Source: Bacillota bacterium (GTDB lineage Bacteria; Bacillota; Clostridia; Acetivibrionales; DSM-1351). From it: a stretch of 64,000 bases of DNA. Positions 62,852-64,000 of this stretch are shown piece after piece (the stretch's first letter is position 1; every line of letters starts with the position of its first letter). The notes under the pieces were generated by a model. It had not been told where the DNA came from. It did no database searches and saw only the letters and a list, made by a program, of their open reading frames with translations. Position numbers and translations under genes: made by a program. Location: assembly GCA_023400235.1 (NCBI GenBank), contig JAEXFI010000046.1, positions 1 to 64,000 of the forward strand, read 5' to 3'.

Positions 62852-63271
62852 ATGGAGCGTGAAGAATTGTTCACGGTAAATGTCAAGATAGAAAGCGTAG
62901 TTGATTTAAAAAATGATGCCGGGGATTCTGTGGTGATGATTTTATTTACTGGTAATGCTGCAGGTAAATATTTTGAAGGGCAGGTGCTTCCGGGAGGTGT
63001 GGATACTCAGATTATTGGAGGGTCCGGTGACAGTCACACCCTGTCTGCAAGGTATATGCTTGAGGGGAAAGCTTATACAGGTGAGAGGTGTAAGCTTTTT
63101 ATTGAGAATAACGGAAATCTGAACAACAGCCCTCAGGGTATGCTGTTCAGAACACAGCCCAGAATAATCACCAACAGCAAGGCACTGGATTTTTTGAACC
63201 ATGATTTGCTGGAAGGAGAGGGGTATCCTGCGGAGGGCGGAGTGAAAATAGTAATATACAGGAGAGTCTAG
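62852..63271 (+). CDS. DUF3237-like protein
   Basis: 139 aa, AGGAGT upstream. Single beta-rich domain; FTGNAAGKYFEGQVLPGGVDTQIIGG (about residues 32-57), SARYMLEGKAYTGERCKLFIENNG (about 66-89) and FRTQPRIITNSKALDFLNHDLLEG look like the DUF3237 fold. Divergent from the AraC gene. Function unknown, possibly in polysaccharide use. Confidence 0.6.
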   Translation: MEREELFTVNVKIESVVDLKNDAGDSVVMILFTGNAAGKYFEGQVLPGGVDTQIIGGSGDSHTLSARYMLEGKAYTGERCKLFIENNGNLNNSPQGMLFRTQPRIITNSKALDFLNHDLLEGEGYPAEGGVKIVIYRRV

Positions 63272-63337
63272 AGATAAACCAGTATGACAAGGATTCAAGG
63301 TAAAAGCAGCAATTTATATATGGGATGAAGTTTTATA

Positions 63338-63369
63338 AGCCGGGTGCAGCCATGCAGCCCGGCCTTTTT
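63338..63369 (+). terminator. Terminator after DUF3237-like gene
   Basis: GCCGGGTGCA/TGCAGCCCGGC stem followed by TTTTT. Confidence 0.75.
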
Positions 63370-63451
63370 CACTGTGTGGGAGTTGTGTACAGGCAAATGT
63401 TACTGAAACTGCTGAGTGTGCTTTTACAGTTTTGCTTGTGAACTCCAGAGT

Positions 63452-63469
63452 AAAAAGTGTACACTTTTT
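63452..63469. promoter_or_regulatory. 18-bp perfect palindrome before sugar permease
   Basis: AAAAAGTGTACACTTTTT reads the same on both strands and lies 85 bp before the permease start. It could be an operator for the AraC protein or a LacI-type repressor. Confidence 0.5.
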
Positions 63470-63553
63470 TACCTGTACCAGGCTACGAATATACATTCTT
63501 CATAGCTTATGCATATTGGATAATAAGTATAAATCGAGAAAATGGAGGTACAT

Positions 63554-64000
63554 ATGTTTAAAATTAATAAAAGCATAAGTAAAATCGAATATCTTATTTA
63601 TGTATTGCCGGTGGTAGTTCTCATCTCATTTGTGGTTTATATCCCATTTGTCATGAGCATGGCTTATTCTTTTACGGAGTGGAACGGAATAAGTAAGGCT
63701 GCCAGGTTTATCGGGGTAGAAAACTTCAAGCTGATATTTGCTGAAGACACTGCGTTTCATGCTTCAGCGATATTTACCATAAAGTTCTCTATATTATTTA
63801 TCATAATAGTTAATGTGCTGGCCGTACTGATTGCCGTGCTGCTGGACAAGAAGCTGCGGAGCACCAACCTTCTGCGTGCAGGATTTTTCATCCCGTATAT
63901 TTTAAGTCTGGTAATCGTGGGCTTTATATGGAGATTTATATTTATACAGGGTTTCCAGAGCCTGGGGAGCATCACCGGCTGGGAACTGTTTTCCTGGAGC
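63554..64000 (+). CDS. Sugar ABC transporter permease (partial)
   Basis: First 149 codons, open at the window end. GGAGG before the ATG. MalF-type permease: N-terminal YLIYVLPVVVLISFVVYIPFVMSMAYSFTEWNG (about residues 12-44), the NFKLIF segment, and later helices. Fits a carbohydrate importer controlled by the nearby AraC regulator; the sugar is unknown. Confidence 0.88.
   Translation, partial: MFKINKSISKIEYLIYVLPVVVLISFVVYIPFVMSMAYSFTEWNGISKAARFIGVENFKLIFAEDTAFHASAIFTIKFSILFIIIVNVLAVLIAVLLDKKLRSTNLLRAGFFIPYILSLVIVGFIWRFIFIQGFQSLGSITGWELFSWS

Noticed and set aside
1..64000. CRISPR arrays
   Set aside because: No regularly spaced 25-40 bp repeats with unique spacers were seen; the tandem repeats present are adjacent and few.
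1..64000. tRNA and rRNA genes
   Set aside because: No cloverleaf or rRNA-like stretches were recognised; integration is into a protein gene rather than a tRNA.

Overview
The window looks like the chromosome of an anaerobic, endospore-forming Firmicute of class Clostridia, probably a plant-biomass degrader close to Ruminiclostridium / Clostridium cluster III. The support is a low-to-moderate GC background with strong AGGAGG ribosome sites, spoIIID and ytaF (sporulation), AdhE under Rex-type operators, HydE (FeFe-hydrogenase maturation), a secreted GH43 galactanase-like enzyme, a KDG/KDPG sugar-acid branch, and T-box and cobalamin riboswitches. The species assignment is inference.

Layout. 1-2.6 kb: start of a surface-protein gene (minus strand), a glycosyltransferase and a nucleotide-sugar dehydrogenase. 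2.6-9.5 kb: complete tightly overlapping trpEGDCFBA operon (minus strand) behind a tryptophan T-box. 9.6-17.6 kb: ytaF, a DUF1836 regulator, an SGNH hydrolase, a TPR protein, an NdpA-like protein, an LtaS-like sulfatase and a CapA-like protein. 17.8-24.7 kb: deoB, then a cobalamin riboswitch with btuF-btuC-btuD-cobU-cobS and an HPr-like gene. 25-29 kb: adhE and a second iron-dependent alcohol dehydrogenase. 29.6-33.1 kb: DUF2238 membrane protein, a GntR/FCD repressor and the kdgA-kdgK pair it probably controls. 33.3-43.8 kb: hydE, GH43, coaC and coaB as separate genes, cysK, patB/malY, an HD hydrolase, a DUF362-ferredoxin protein and serS behind a serine T-box. 61.8-64 kb: AraC regulator, a DUF3237-like protein and the start of a sugar ABC permease.

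The main discovery is at 44.1-61.8 kb. A sporulation regulator gene, spoIIID, is split in two by a 17,425-bp element. The 5' half (44091-44205) and 3' half (61624-61764) are both flush with a shared 7-bp core GTACACA; joining them at that core gives an intact 82-residue SpoIIID frame. A large serine recombinase lies at the right end, as in the sigK 'skin' elements of Bacillus and Clostridioides. I infer a skin-like, possibly developmentally excised element whose target is spoIIID. Two further features are unusual: (i) the element carries a second, complete spoIIID whose TTG start overlaps the stop of the truncated host gene, so the host promoter can still make a SpoIIID protein, and (ii) the recombinase reading frame runs across attR into host spoIIID, so its C-terminal tail would change on excision.

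Element cargo: an SfsA-like nuclease; a modification/restriction-like cluster (HTH-methyltransferase, second methyltransferase, GIY-YIG nuclease, convergent HNH nuclease); an HUH-type Rep; a second, short serine recombinase; a membrane-anchored protein of unknown function; a plasmid-type small protein behind what looks like a translational attenuator; a XRE regulator facing an SLH-like secreted protein across a symmetrical operator; and about 1 kb without genes before the recombinase operon. The element reads as a plasmid-like/defence module. All functional statements are from sequence motifs read by eye; no database search was run.
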